From assembly GCF_003967355.1 (NCBI RefSeq), contig NZ_BIFH01000033.1, positions 154,615 through 218,614 on the forward strand: a stretch of DNA of 64,000 nucleotides, given 5' to 3'. Below are positions 9,204-17,899 of the stretch, one piece after another. The notes under the pieces were generated by a model. The model was not told the origin of the DNA. It did not search any database and saw only the letters and a list, made by a program, of their open reading frames with translations. The stretch is from Embleya hyalina. GTDB taxonomy: Bacteria > Actinomycetota > Actinomycetes > Streptomycetales > Streptomycetaceae. A program made the translations under genes and the position numbers. Each line of letters starts with the position of its first letter. Positions within the stretch are counted from its first letter, which is position 1.

Positions 9204-9887
9204 ATGTTCGGCATCCCTGTTCTCGGCGTCGCGCACGACGTCCTGCTCACCCTCGCCGACGCGCTCGCGCCGCTGCTCGGCACCGGCTCGGTGGCCGGCG
9301 CCGTGGTCGTGTTCACCGCGTGCGTCCGGCTCGTCATGGTCCCGTTGGGCTACGCCCAGGCCCGCGCCGAGGTGGCCCGCGCCCGGCTCGCCCCGCAGGT
9401 CGAGCGGCTGCGCCAGAGGTACGCCCGGGACCCGCGGCGACTCGCCCGCGAACTCGGCGCGCTGCACCGGCGATCCGGTATCTCGATGTTCGCCGGTGTA
9501 CTGCCGGCCCTGGCCGGACTGCCATTCCTGTTCCTGACCTACCGACTCTTCGCCGGCGACCGCGATCTCCTGGGCCACACCCTCGTGGGCGCGCCGCTCG
9601 GCCTGCACCCGGTGGCCGGCCTCGGCGGGCCGCACACCCCCGTGCTGCTCGCCCTGATCGCGCTGATCGCGGGCGTGGCCCGGGTCGGGTACCGCCGGGC
9701 CGCCGCGGTGCCGAACACCCCCGCCCCGCTTCGGTGGATGCCCTTCGCCACGGTCCCGACCGCCGCGTTCGCCCCGCTCGCGGTCGGCCTGTACCTGCTC
9801 ACGAGCACCGCGTGGACCACCGCCGAGCGGCCGTTGTTGCGCCGACTGGCGACGGCTCGTGCGGATCGCGTCGTACCCGGGCACTAG
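9204..9887 (+). CDS. YidC/Oxa1 family membrane protein insertase-like
   Basis: A 227-residue membrane protein. After an N-terminal helix, the segment VVVFTACVRLVMVPLGYAQ followed by a positively charged coiled helix pair (PQVERLRQRYARDPRRLARE) is the YidC/Oxa1 core pattern, with the conserved Arg in the first core helix. It is shorter than the essential housekeeping YidC and has a degenerate C-terminal half, so it is probably an accessory paralogue. ACGGAAGG lies 8 nt before the ATG at 9204. It probably helps insert membrane proteins; the neighbouring DUF6412-like protein may work with it. Confidence 0.75.
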   Translation: MFGIPVLGVAHDVLLTLADALAPLLGTGSVAGAVVVFTACVRLVMVPLGYAQARAEVARARLAPQVERLRQRYARDPRRLARELGALHRRSGISMFAGVLPALAGLPFLFLTYRLFAGDRDLLGHTLVGAPLGLHPVAGLGGPHTPVLLALIALIAGVARVGYRRAAAVPNTPAPLRWMPFATVPTAAFAPLAVGLYLLTSTAWTTAERPLLRRLATARADRVVPGH

Positions 9888-9940
9888 CGTTTCGGGCAGT
9901 GACGACGTGAATCTGATCCGCGATCGGAAAAGGGCACCCC

Positions 9941-10903
9941 ATGGCAACGAACAAGTTCGGCGCGACCTGTGCCACGTGCACGACCTATGTCAAGGCCGGC
10001 GACGGGCTGTTGGTCCGCCGGGACGGCAAGTGGGTTACGTACTGCGCCGATTGCGGCGAGCCGAAGCCCGCCGCGCCGCCGCGCGGCAATCACGACGGCT
10101 GGCACCGTGGGCCGATGGCGGCGTTCGACGTGGAGACCTCCGGAATCGATCCGCTCTCCGATTTCATCGTCACCGCCGCCCTGGTGGACTCGACCGGTAC
10201 CCGGCGGTCCTGGCTGATCGACCCGGGGGAGCGGGAGATTCCCGCCGAGGCGACCGCGATCCACGGGATCGACACCGCGCGCGCCCGGGCCGAGGGACGC
10301 CAACCCGCCCTGTGCCTGGCCGAGATCGGTGCGGCGATGGCCGAATACCTGGCCGCCGGCACCCCGATCGCGATCTACAACGCGCCGTTCGACCTGACCA
10401 TCCTGCAGGCCGAGCTGCACCGCCACAACCTGCCGCAACTCCCTTACACGGCACCGATCATCGACCCGCTGGTGATCGACAAGCAGCTCGACCGCTACCG
10501 CAAGGGCAAGCGCACCCTCGCGGCCACCAGCGCGTTCTACGAGGTGGTGCTCACCGACGCGCACACCGCCGACGGCGACGCGCTGGCGTGCCTGCTGCTC
10601 GCCCAGGACCTGGGCGCGCGTTTCCCGGAGTTGGCCGCCGACTCGCTGCGCACGCTGCACGAGAAGCAGGTGCAGTGGTACGCCGAGCAGGCGGCCTCGC
10701 TGCAGAGCTACTTCGATCGGCGCAACCCCGACGGCGGCGGCGCGGTCGTCGACCCGAACTGGCCGGTGATTCCCGGCGGTCCGGACGGGCCGGGCTCGCC
10801 GAGCCTGCCGGGCACCACCGGTGGATCGAGCGCGTGGCGGGCGGCGGACGCGGAGCCGAGCCTGTCCGGGTCGAGCGCCTGGCGGCCGGAGGCGGGGGAG
10901 TAG
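9941..10903 (+). CDS. 3'-5' exonuclease, DnaQ/DEDDh type, with N-terminal Cys motif
   Basis: A 320-residue protein. Residues 60-230 form a DEDDh exonuclease: FDVETSG gives the catalytic Asp63 and Glu65, NAPFDL gives the second Asp, and HTADGDA gives the final His and Asp. Such enzymes trim 3' ends of DNA or RNA or proofread. The N-terminal 40 residues hold four cysteines in two CxxC pairs (C10/C13 and C35/C38), a likely zinc ribbon for nucleic-acid binding. The C-terminal 80 residues are Gly/Pro/Ser-rich with a repeated SSAWR motif. The gene appears monocistronic and converges on the ABC exporter genes 33 nt away. Confidence 0.85.
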   Translation: MATNKFGATCATCTTYVKAGDGLLVRRDGKWVTYCADCGEPKPAAPPRGNHDGWHRGPMAAFDVETSGIDPLSDFIVTAALVDSTGTRRSWLIDPGEREIPAEATAIHGIDTARARAEGRQPALCLAEIGAAMAEYLAAGTPIAIYNAPFDLTILQAELHRHNLPQLPYTAPIIDPLVIDKQLDRYRKGKRTLAATSAFYEVVLTDAHTADGDALACLLLAQDLGARFPELAADSLRTLHEKQVQWYAEQAASLQSYFDRRNPDGGGAVVDPNWPVIPGGPDGPGSPSLPGTTGGSSAWRAADAEPSLSGSSAWRPEAGE

Positions 10904-10936
10904 CCGGCGGGTGCCACGAGCGGCCGGCACCGTGCG

Positions 10937-11629
10937 CTACGCCGCGGCCGGGGTGCGCAGCCGGCCGTCGATCAGTTCCACCGTCCGGTCCGCGTGCGGC
11001 AGGTGGCCGCGGTCGTGGGTGACCAGGACCGTGGCCGCGCCGCTCGTGCGGGTCAGCTCGGCGAGCAACGTCACGATCGCGGCGCCGCGTTCGTGGTCCA
11101 GCGCGCCGGTGGGTTCGTCGACCAGGAGCACGCTCGGTTCGTGCATCAGCGCCCGGGCGATGTTCACCCGCTGCCGCTGACCGCCGGAGAGCCGGTGCGG
11201 ACGGTGCTGCGCCCGGTCCGCGAGGCCGACCCGGTCGAGCAGTTCGAGCGCCCGGGCGCGGGCCTTGCGCGCACTGCCGCCGGCCAGGTGCGCCATCACC
11301 TGAAGCTGCTCGACACACGTCAACGAGGCGAGCAGGTTCGGCTGCTGGAACACGATCCCGATGGTGTTCCGGCGCAACCGGGCCCGCTCGGCCGGCCGCA
11401 GGGCGACCGCGTCCAGGCCGGCGATCGACACGCGGCCCGCGTCCGGCGTGGTCAGCGTCGCGGCGACGGCGAGCAGGCTCGACTTGCCGGACCCCGACGG
11501 CCCGACCACGGCGGTCAGCGTCCCGGGCGGCACCGCCAGCGAGACCCGGTCCAGCGCGGTCAGCCGACCGTCGCCGTCGGGATAGGTGAGCGTCACGTCG
11601 GCGAGTTCCAGGCCGGGGGACGGGTGCAT
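10937..11629 (-). CDS. ABC transporter ATP-binding protein, LolD/MacB type
   Basis: A 230-residue ATPase with Walker A GPSGSGKSS, Q-loop FQQPNLL, signature LSGGQRQRV, Walker B VLLVDEPTGALD and switch His in LVTHD. The LDxERG stretch after Walker B and the short length fit the LolD/MacB/BceA group that pairs with FtsX-like permeases. The partner permease lies 54 nt upstream on the same strand, so the two are probably co-transcribed. Start at the ATG at 11629, with GAGAGG just upstream. Energises extrusion or mechanotransmission rather than import; substrate unknown. Confidence 0.9.
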   Translation of the reverse strand: MHPSPGLELADVTLTYPDGDGRLTALDRVSLAVPPGTLTAVVGPSGSGKSSLLAVAATLTTPDAGRVSIAGLDAVALRPAERARLRRNTIGIVFQQPNLLASLTCVEQLQVMAHLAGGSARKARARALELLDRVGLADRAQHRPHRLSGGQRQRVNIARALMHEPSVLLVDEPTGALDHERGAAIVTLLAELTRTSGAATVLVTHDRGHLPHADRTVELIDGRLRTPAAA

Positions 11630-11682
11630 GGCGGGCCTCTCGGGCGTGGGGGAATCGGGCTGCGGGCTCGTCGCCGGACACC

Positions 11683-12759
11683 TCATCGGGTCCCGCCGAG
11701 CGCGGTGTGCGGGTCGACCGAGGTCACGCGACGCACGGCGAGCCCCGCGCCGACCATGCCGAGCAGGATCAACACCGCCCCCGGCAGGACCGTGGTCGAG
11801 GCGTCCACCACATAGGGCACCCCCGCCGGTGCGACCGCGCCGAACAGCGCGGCGACCCCGACGCCGACGGTGGTGCCCGCGAGCAGCACCACGAACGCCT
11901 GGCCGAGCGCGTCGCGCAGCAGGTAGCCGGTGGGCGCGCCGAGCGCCTTGAGCACCGCCACGTCGCCCGCCCGCTGGATGGTCCACACGGTGAAGAACGC
12001 GCCGACCACGAGCGCCGAGATGGCGAACAGGAACCCGCGCATCAGCTGCAGCGAGCCGTTCTCGGCGGTGTACGACCCGATCGCCTTCCGCGCGTCGCCG
12101 ATCGAGGAGCTGCGGGTGCCGATCGCCCGGTCCGCCGCGCCGGTGTGCCCGCCGGCCAGGTCGAGCGCGATCACCGTCGCGTGCGGGCCGCCGCGCCGCG
12201 GTCCCGGGCGCAGCGGTTGCCAGTCGGCGAGGGTGGTCCAGGCGACCGGCGCGTGGCTGTACGAGGATCCCGACACCACGGCGGCGACGGTCAGCACGGT
12301 GTCCGCGCCGACGGTCAGCCGGTCGCCGACCCGCACGCGCAGCTCGTCGGCCAGATCGCGGGACAACACCACCGTTCCCGGGGCCAGCCCGTCCGGCGCC
12401 AGCGGCCCGCCCGGCTCCACGCCGAACGCCGCCGCGGCGGTGGTCCGCGTGCCGGCCCCGAGCCGGGTCGTCGCGATGCCGAGCGGCGACGCCGAACGCA
12501 CCCCGGGCTGCTCGGCCCAGCGCCGCCACTGCGCCTGCTCCACGGTCGAGTCGGCGAACGAGACACCCTGTCCGGGGGCGGGCGCGGCGAACGCGAGCCG
12601 ATCGGCCGGCAGCGCGTCGATCGCCGACGTATTGGCCCGCCCCAGCCCCACGGTCAGCCCGGACACCAGTCCGACCAGCGCGGTGACCAGCACCACGGTG
12701 ACGATCATCAGGGCGAACCGCCCCCGGGCGAACACGAGATCCCGCAACGCTACGAACAC
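11683..12759 (-). CDS. FtsX-like ABC permease
   Basis: A 358-residue permease with one N-terminal helix (FALMIVTVVLVTALVGLVSG), a large extracellular domain (about residues 45-230) and three C-terminal helices including VVLLAGTTVGVGVAALFGAV. This is the four-helix MacB/FtsX plan. It partners the downstream ATPase. It is divergently arranged from a histidine kinase/response regulator pair 110 nt away, a common layout for exporters induced by cell-envelope stress or antimicrobial peptides; that role is inference. Start at the GTG at 12759. Confidence 0.85.
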   Translation of the reverse strand: MFVALRDLVFARGRFALMIVTVVLVTALVGLVSGLTVGLGRANTSAIDALPADRLAFAAPAPGQGVSFADSTVEQAQWRRWAEQPGVRSASPLGIATTRLGAGTRTTAAAAFGVEPGGPLAPDGLAPGTVVLSRDLADELRVRVGDRLTVGADTVLTVAAVVSGSSYSHAPVAWTTLADWQPLRPGPRRGGPHATVIALDLAGGHTGAADRAIGTRSSSIGDARKAIGSYTAENGSLQLMRGFLFAISALVVGAFFTVWTIQRAGDVAVLKALGAPTGYLLRDALGQAFVVLLAGTTVGVGVAALFGAVAPAGVPYVVDASTTVLPGAVLILLGMVGAGLAVRRVTSVDPHTALGGTR

Positions 12760-12791
12760 ACGCCAAGCCTGGTCGCCGGCCGCGTCCGCGT

Positions 12792-12834
12792 CATCGATCG
12801 GGTTGACCGCCCCCGGTCAAACTTTCGATCGATG
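12792..12834. promoter_or_regulatory. Nested inverted-repeat operator between ABC exporter and two-component system
   Basis: Two almost concentric perfect inverted repeats: outer 9-nt arms CATCGATCG (12792-12800) and CGATCGATG (12826-12834), and inner 7-nt arms TTGACCG (12803-12809) and CGGTCAA (12814-12820) around CCCC. It sits in the 110-nt divergent region. The natural candidate binder is the NarL-type response regulator encoded next door. Confidence 0.6.
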
Positions 12835-12869
12835 GCGGCTCCACCCAGCCCGGTTAGCCTTGACCCGAT

Positions 12870-14195
12870 ATGTACGCCGGTATCCCGACCCCCGTCTCCG
12901 TGCCCCGCACGCTCCGTGCCTGTATGCACGCGCTGGTCGCGCTGCTGCTCGCGGTGGCCGCGCTGCGCGCCCTCGTCGGCACCGATGCCTCCGCGGTACG
13001 GACCGCGCTGATCCCGGTCGCCGCCGCGGTCACGGCCGCGGTGTACGCGGTGGGCAACCTGACCCCCTCGGTGGGGCCGTCGCGGCGGGCCTCGGTGTGC
13101 TGGCTCGGCGCGCTCACGCTGTCCTGGTGCGGGCTGTACGCGCTCACGGCGGAGGGGATCTGGTTCGCCTTCCCGCTGTTCTTCCTGGTTCCGCACCTGC
13201 TGCCCGTCCGGGTCGCGCTGCCCGTGGTGGGCGGGCTCGCGGTGATCGCCGTCGGGGGCTACGCGGCCCATCGCGGCGCGGTGTCGGTGGGCATGGTGCT
13301 CGGTCCGCTGCTGGGCGCGGCGGTCGCGGTGACCACCGTGCTCGGCTATCAGGCGCTGCACCGGGAGAGCGAGGCGCGGCGCCGCCTCGTGGAGGACGTG
13401 GTCGCGGCCCGGGCCTCGCTCGCGGCGGCGGAGCGGCACGCGGGGGTGCTGGCGGAGCGGGAGCGGCTGGCCCGGGAGATCCACGACACGCTCGCGCAGG
13501 GCTTCAGCAGCATCCAGTTGTTGCTGCGCGCGGCGGAGCGGGCGCTGCCGGCGGATCCGACGGCGGCCGATCGGCACGTACGGCTGGCGCGGGTCACCGC
13601 GACCGACAGCCTGGCCGAGGCGCGGCGGTTCGTCCGGGCGCTGGCGCCGCCGGAATTGGACGACTCCTCGCTGCCGGCGGCGCTGGAGCGGCTGTGCGCG
13701 CGGACGGCCGCCGAGGCGGACCTGGATGTGCGCTTCCATCGCACGGGGGAGGCGGCCGGGCTGCCGACGGCCGTCGAGGTGGCGCTGCTGCGGATCGCCC
13801 AGTCGGCGCTCGGGAACACGGTGCGGCACGCGGGCGCGTCCCGGGCCGAGGTGACGCTCAGCCACATGGAGGCGTCGGTGACGCTCGACGTGGTGGACGA
13901 CGGACGCGGGTTCGATCCGGCCGCGCGCCCGATCGGGGCGGATCGGGGCGGGACCGCCGGCACCGGATTCGGGCTGGCGGCGATGCGGACCCGGGCGGCC
14001 GAACTGGGCGGGGCGCTGACGGTGGAGTCCGGCCCGGGTCAGGGGGCGGCGATCGCGGTGACGTTTCCGGTGCCGGCGGAGGCGGGCCCCGGTTCCGTCC
14101 CGGCGCATGCGGGAGAGGCGACCGGGACCGTCCCGGCGCCCGCCCGGGAGCGGTCGGGGACCCTGCCGGCGCGCGCGGACGGGGGCGCGCGGTGA
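12870..14195 (+). CDS. Sensor histidine kinase, NarL/DesK-type (HisKA_3)
   Basis: A 441-residue kinase. About five hydrophobic helices occupy residues 10-165. A coiled linker follows, then the dimerisation/phospho-acceptor motif ERLAREIHDTLAQGF with the phospho-His near residue 205, and an HATPase domain with the N-box-like stretch NTVRHAGAS and the G-box VDDGRGFDP. The C-terminal 50 residues are Pro/Ala/Gly-rich. It overlaps the response regulator by 4 nt (GTGA), so the two are translationally coupled. TAGCCT (12855-12860) is a plausible -10 with a very short leader. It probably controls the divergent exporter. Confidence 0.92.
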   Translation: MYAGIPTPVSVPRTLRACMHALVALLLAVAALRALVGTDASAVRTALIPVAAAVTAAVYAVGNLTPSVGPSRRASVCWLGALTLSWCGLYALTAEGIWFAFPLFFLVPHLLPVRVALPVVGGLAVIAVGGYAAHRGAVSVGMVLGPLLGAAVAVTTVLGYQALHRESEARRRLVEDVVAARASLAAAERHAGVLAERERLAREIHDTLAQGFSSIQLLLRAAERALPADPTAADRHVRLARVTATDSLAEARRFVRALAPPELDDSSLPAALERLCARTAAEADLDVRFHRTGEAAGLPTAVEVALLRIAQSALGNTVRHAGASRAEVTLSHMEASVTLDVVDDGRGFDPAARPIGADRGGTAGTGFGLAAMRTRAAELGGALTVESGPGQGAAIAVTFPVPAEAGPGSVPAHAGEATGTVPAPARERSGTLPARADGGAR

Positions 14196-14821
14196 TTCGG
14201 CTGTTGCTGGCCGACGACCATCCCGTCGTGCGCGCCGGGCTGCGCGCGGTGCTGGCCGCGGAACCGGACTTCGAGGTGGTGGGCGAGGCGGACACCGCGG
14301 AGCGCGCGGTCGAGTTGGCCGGCTCCCTCGCGCCCGACGTGGTGCTGATGGACCTGCGCTTCGGCCCGGGCGCCATGCACGGGAACGCCGCCACGGCGGC
14401 CATCGCCGCGCTGCCCCGCGCTCCGCACGTCCTGGTGCTGACCACCTACGACACGGACGCGGACATCCTGGCCGCGGTCGAATCGGGCGCGCTGGGCTAC
14501 CTGCTCAAGGACGCCCCGCCGGAGGAGTTGGCGGCGGCGGTACGGACGGCCGCGGCCGGCGAGTCGGCGCTCGCGCCCCGGATCGCGGGCCGACTGCTGA
14601 GCCGCCTGCGCCGGCCGGAACCGGTGTTGAGCCCGAGGGAGATCGAGGTATTGGGGCTGGTCGCGGAGGGGTTGTCGAACCTGGCGATCAGCAAGGCGCT
14701 GTTCCTGAGCCAGGCGACGGTCAAATCGCATCTGGTGCACATCTACGCGAAGCTCGAGGTCGATTCGCGCACGGCGGCCGTGGCCGCGGGGGTCAGGCGG
14801 GGACTGATCGAGCGGGAGTGA
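14192..14821 (+). CDS. Response regulator, NarL/LuxR family
   Basis: 209 residues: a receiver domain with acidic pocket D8/D9, phospho-acceptor Asp54 (VVLMDL) and the TTYD and LKDAP switch segments, then a LuxR-type helix-turn-helix (LSPREIEVLGLVAEGLSNL ... ATVKSHLVHIY) over the last 65 residues. It is the partner of the upstream kinase; its GTG start overlaps the kinase stop. Likely target: the palindromic region before the FtsX-like permease and its own operon. Confidence 0.93.
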   Translation: MIRLLLADDHPVVRAGLRAVLAAEPDFEVVGEADTAERAVELAGSLAPDVVLMDLRFGPGAMHGNAATAAIAALPRAPHVLVLTTYDTDADILAAVESGALGYLLKDAPPEELAAAVRTAAAGESALAPRIAGRLLSRLRRPEPVLSPREIEVLGLVAEGLSNLAISKALFLSQATVKSHLVHIYAKLEVDSRTAAVAAGVRRGLIERE

Positions 14822-14937
14822 AGCCCGCCCCCGGACACGCCGCCGTTCGGCCGTGCGCGAGTGGGTGGGCCCTCGGCCTCGGCGTCGGTGGGTCCGGGGA
14901 GGTGGGGCCGGGGACGGGCAGGTCGTAGGGTCTCGGC

Positions 14938-16023
14938 ATGACCGTGCTGCACGTGAAGGGCCGCGTTCTGGTCGGCCCCGAGGATGTCCGCGACGAGATG
15001 TGGGTGATCGGCGGGCGGATCACCTTCGAGCGGCCGACGTCGCTCGCCGTCGACGCCACGTTGGAAGGGTGGGTGCTGCCCGGCCTGGTCGACGCGCACT
15101 GCCATGTCGGGATCGACGCGCACGGCGCGGTCGACGCGCCGACCGCCGAGCGCCAGGCGATCACCGACCGGGACGCGGGCGCGCTGCTGCTGCGCGACGC
15201 GGGCTCGGCCGCCGACACCCGCTGGATCGACGGCCGCGAGGACCTGCCCCGACTGATCCGCGCGGGGCGGCACCTGGCGCGGCCCAAGCGCTACATCCGC
15301 AACTACGCGCACGAGATCGAGCCGGGTGACCTGACCGCGTTCGTGATCCGGGAGGCTCGGCGCGGCGACGGCTGGGTCAAGCTGGTCGGGGACTGGATCG
15401 ACCGGGACACCGGGGACCTGGCGCCGCTGTGGCCCAAGGACGCGCTCCAGGAGGCGATCGCCGCCGCGCACGCCGAGGGCGCCCGGGTCACCGCGCACTG
15501 CTTCGCCGAGAACTCGCTCCCGGACCTGGTGGAGGCGGGCATCGACTGCATCGAACACGCCACCGGATTGACCGAGGACCTGATTCCGCTGTTCGCCGAG
15601 CGGGGCGTGGCGATCGTGCCGACCCTGGTCAACATCGCCACCTTTCCCGGGATCGCCGATCAGGCGGGCGCCAAGTTCCCGACCTACGCCGCGCACATGC
15701 GCGCGCTGCACGCCAACCGGTATGCCACGGTGCGGGCCGCCTACGACGCGGGTATCCCGATCTTCGTGGGCACCGACGCGGGCGGGTCGTTGCCGCACGG
15801 CCTGGTCGCCGACGAGGTCGCGGAGCTGGTCGCGGCCGGCATTCCGGCCCACGACGCGCTGTCCGCCGCGTGCTGGTCCGCCCGCCGCTGGCTCGGCCGG
15901 GACGCGATCGCCGAGGGCGCGTCGGCCGACTTGGTGGTGTATTTGGCCGATCCGCGAGCCGACGTGGGTGTGTTGGCCGACCCGCGCGCGGTGGTGTTGC
16001 GGGGCACGGTGATGCCGCGCTGA
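14938..16023 (+). CDS. Metal-dependent amidohydrolase family protein (imidazolonepropionase-like)
   Basis: 361 residues with the classical amidohydrolase_1 pattern: LPGLVDAHCHVG (HxH metal ligands near residues 57-59), a KLVGDW segment where the carbamylated lysine is expected, VTAHCFAEN and IEHATG (two further metal His), and VGTDAGG with the catalytic Asp. The C-terminal strand returns to the small composite domain (ASADLVVYLADPRADV). Likely hydrolyses a cyclic amide, ester or dipeptide-like bond; substrate unknown. TAGGGT (14926-14931) lies 6 nt before the ATG, so the message may be leaderless. No operon partner is visible. Confidence 0.88.
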   Translation: MTVLHVKGRVLVGPEDVRDEMWVIGGRITFERPTSLAVDATLEGWVLPGLVDAHCHVGIDAHGAVDAPTAERQAITDRDAGALLLRDAGSAADTRWIDGREDLPRLIRAGRHLARPKRYIRNYAHEIEPGDLTAFVIREARRGDGWVKLVGDWIDRDTGDLAPLWPKDALQEAIAAAHAEGARVTAHCFAENSLPDLVEAGIDCIEHATGLTEDLIPLFAERGVAIVPTLVNIATFPGIADQAGAKFPTYAAHMRALHANRYATVRAAYDAGIPIFVGTDAGGSLPHGLVADEVAELVAAGIPAHDALSAACWSARRWLGRDAIAEGASADLVVYLADPRADVGVLADPRAVVLRGTVMPR

Positions 16024-16264
16024 CGCACCACGACAGCCCCCTCGACACCGCGAAACACCGCCGGGCTCGGCGCGGGCGACCGGGGCGTGATCCCCGCGGG
16101 ACCGCCGATCGTGGCCGAAATCCGCCCCCGCGCGGGGCCGGCGGAGTGACCCGGCGACACTCCGCCCCCGCCCGGTCGTTGAACGCCGTGTCCGTCGACG
16201 TGGTTCGACGGGCGCGGCGTCGGGGCGTGGGACCTCGGGGCCGGCGCAGCGAAAGGCAGCCCCC

Positions 16265-16447
16265 GTGCGAGGTTCGGCCCTGATCGCCCCCAACCCCGAT
16301 CCGCACCACCGCCGTCCGTTCGGCATGGTGCCCCTGCCCTACCCGGTGACCGAGGCCCTCGGCCCCATCCCCGGCGCACCGCTCGGCCCTCCGCCAAAGA
16401 CCGTGCTCGACCCACCGGAGCCCTGGTTCGGCGCCGACGGGCGTTGA
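16265..16447 (+). CDS. Small Pro-rich hypothetical protein
   Basis: A 60-residue ORF rich in proline (about a quarter of residues) with no membrane segment or known domain. GAAAGGCAG lies just before the GTG start. It fills most of the gap between the amidohydrolase and the convergent substrate-binding protein gene and ends 13 nt before that gene's stop. Codon use looks normal, but composition alone cannot prove it is translated. Confidence 0.4.
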   Translation: MRGSALIAPNPDPHHRRPFGMVPLPYPVTEALGPIPGAPLGPPPKTVLDPPEPWFGADGR

Positions 16448-16460
16448 CGGCGCTCCGGGC

Positions 16461-17843
16461 TCACGGTTTGTACGGCAGGGACGGTACGTCGAAGCAGTTC
16501 GTCGTCATGTCCGGCACCTGGGCGATCCAGCCGCCCGGGGCGCCGTCCTGCCAGCGGGCCACGTCGAAGCAGGTGCGGGTGGGCGCGGCGACCCGGTCGA
16601 CCGGTTCGGCCTTGAAGTCGACCGGGATCAGCAGGCCGTGCGCGTCGTAGCCCTCGGGGCGGTTGACGAAACCCTCGACGCAGGCCCGGGTGACCTTCGC
16701 GCCGCACGAGGCGATCGCGTCGGTGAGCCACATCGCCGAGGCCCAGCCCTCCAGCTCCCACTGGGAGAGCTTGTCCTCGCGGTCGGGGAAGTACTTCTTC
16801 ATCGCGGCCCGGAACTCGGCCACCGCGGGTTGCCCGATGTCCGTGTAGCCGCGGCTGTTGCCGGTCGCGTAGATGCTGTTGCGGCAGGTCGGGGACGCCT
16901 TGAAGTCCTCGCCGACGCGCGCGTTCCAGTTCTGGACGTTGGTCACCTTGGCGGTCACCCGCAGGTCGTTGCCGTCCATCGCCTTGCACAGTTCGACGTT
17001 GCCGCGCGTGTCCACCGCGTCGAAGACGATGTCGACGCCCTTGGCGCGCATGTCCACCACCGCGGCGGCGAAGTTCGGCAGCGCGAAGTCGACCTGCTTT
17101 TCGACGACCGTGTAGCCCTCGGCGCGCAGCCCGTCGGCGACGGTCTGCGCGTAGCGCGCGGAGTCGGCCTGGTTGTACGACACCACGGCGGCGGTGCGGG
17201 CGCCGAGCTTCTCCTTGAAGTAGCGGTAGACCTCGGTGCTCGCGTACATCCGGCCGTCCCAGCCCACCTTGCCGTCGCGCGGCGCGCGCGATCCGTAGAT
17301 CGAGTACAGGTGCGGGTACGTCTCGTACGCGGTCCCGATCGGCTGTCCGCCGACGTCGGGCACACCCTTGTCGCTGACGTACCGAGCGGCGTTGTAGCTG
17401 TAGACGCTGTTGCCCGCGAAGGCGAACACCTTGTCGTCCTCGACCAGTCGGCGGGCGCAGCGCTGGTTGGCCACGCCGTAGCCGTTGTCGTCGCAGGCGG
17501 ACACCTTCACCCGGCGCCCGTTCACCCCGCCGCGCTCGTCGAGCGCCTTGAAGTAGGCCTGGGCGCCGTACATCGGCCCGGAGAAGGTCTCGTTGCCGAG
17601 CACCCCCTGGACGGTGTCGATCATGCCCACGGTGATCTCGGTGGGCGTGACGCCCACATCGGACGCGGTGTTGGTGTTCGGCGCCGCGGCGGACGCGGGC
17701 GCCGGACCACGATCCTCGCGGAAGTCGCGCTCCGGCAGCCGCGAACCGCACCCGGTCAGTGCGGCGACCGCGCACAACACGCCGGACAGCACCAGGGCCA
17801 CCGAGGCGCACGGCATGCGCCGTCCGTGGATACGACGATGCAT
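16461..17843 (-). CDS. ABC transporter substrate-binding lipoprotein (branched-chain amino acid type)
   Basis: About 460 residues. The N-terminus has a basic region, a hydrophobic core and the lipobox LTGC, so it is exported and lipid-anchored outside the membrane. The mature part begins with a Ser/Ala-rich linker and then VTPTEITVGMIDTVQG, the start of a Peripla_BP_6 (LivJ-like) domain. The ATG at 17843 is chosen because CGAGGAG lies 6-7 nt upstream; longer in-frame starts lack a site. The cognate permease fusion and two ATPases lie on the other side of the divergent promoter at about 18.6 kb. Its ligand could be amino acids, amides, urea or another small polar molecule. Confidence 0.88.
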   Translation of the reverse strand: MHRRIHGRRMPCASVALVLSGVLCAVAALTGCGSRLPERDFREDRGPAPASAAAPNTNTASDVGVTPTEITVGMIDTVQGVLGNETFSGPMYGAQAYFKALDERGGVNGRRVKVSACDDNGYGVANQRCARRLVEDDKVFAFAGNSVYSYNAARYVSDKGVPDVGGQPIGTAYETYPHLYSIYGSRAPRDGKVGWDGRMYASTEVYRYFKEKLGARTAAVVSYNQADSARYAQTVADGLRAEGYTVVEKQVDFALPNFAAAVVDMRAKGVDIVFDAVDTRGNVELCKAMDGNDLRVTAKVTNVQNWNARVGEDFKASPTCRNSIYATGNSRGYTDIGQPAVAEFRAAMKKYFPDREDKLSQWELEGWASAMWLTDAIASCGAKVTRACVEGFVNRPEGYDAHGLLIPVDFKAEPVDRVAAPTRTCFDVARWQDGAPGGWIAQVPDMTTNCFDVPSLPYKP

Positions 17844-17899
17844 GCGTGCTCCTCGGTGACCCGGGGCCGGCGGCCGACCCGCCCGTGCGGAGTGGGGCG

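Noticed and set aside
11930..14191. Upstream extension of the response regulator frame
   Set aside because: The true start is the GTG at 14192 overlapping the kinase stop; the extension is a shadow of the kinase and permease genes.
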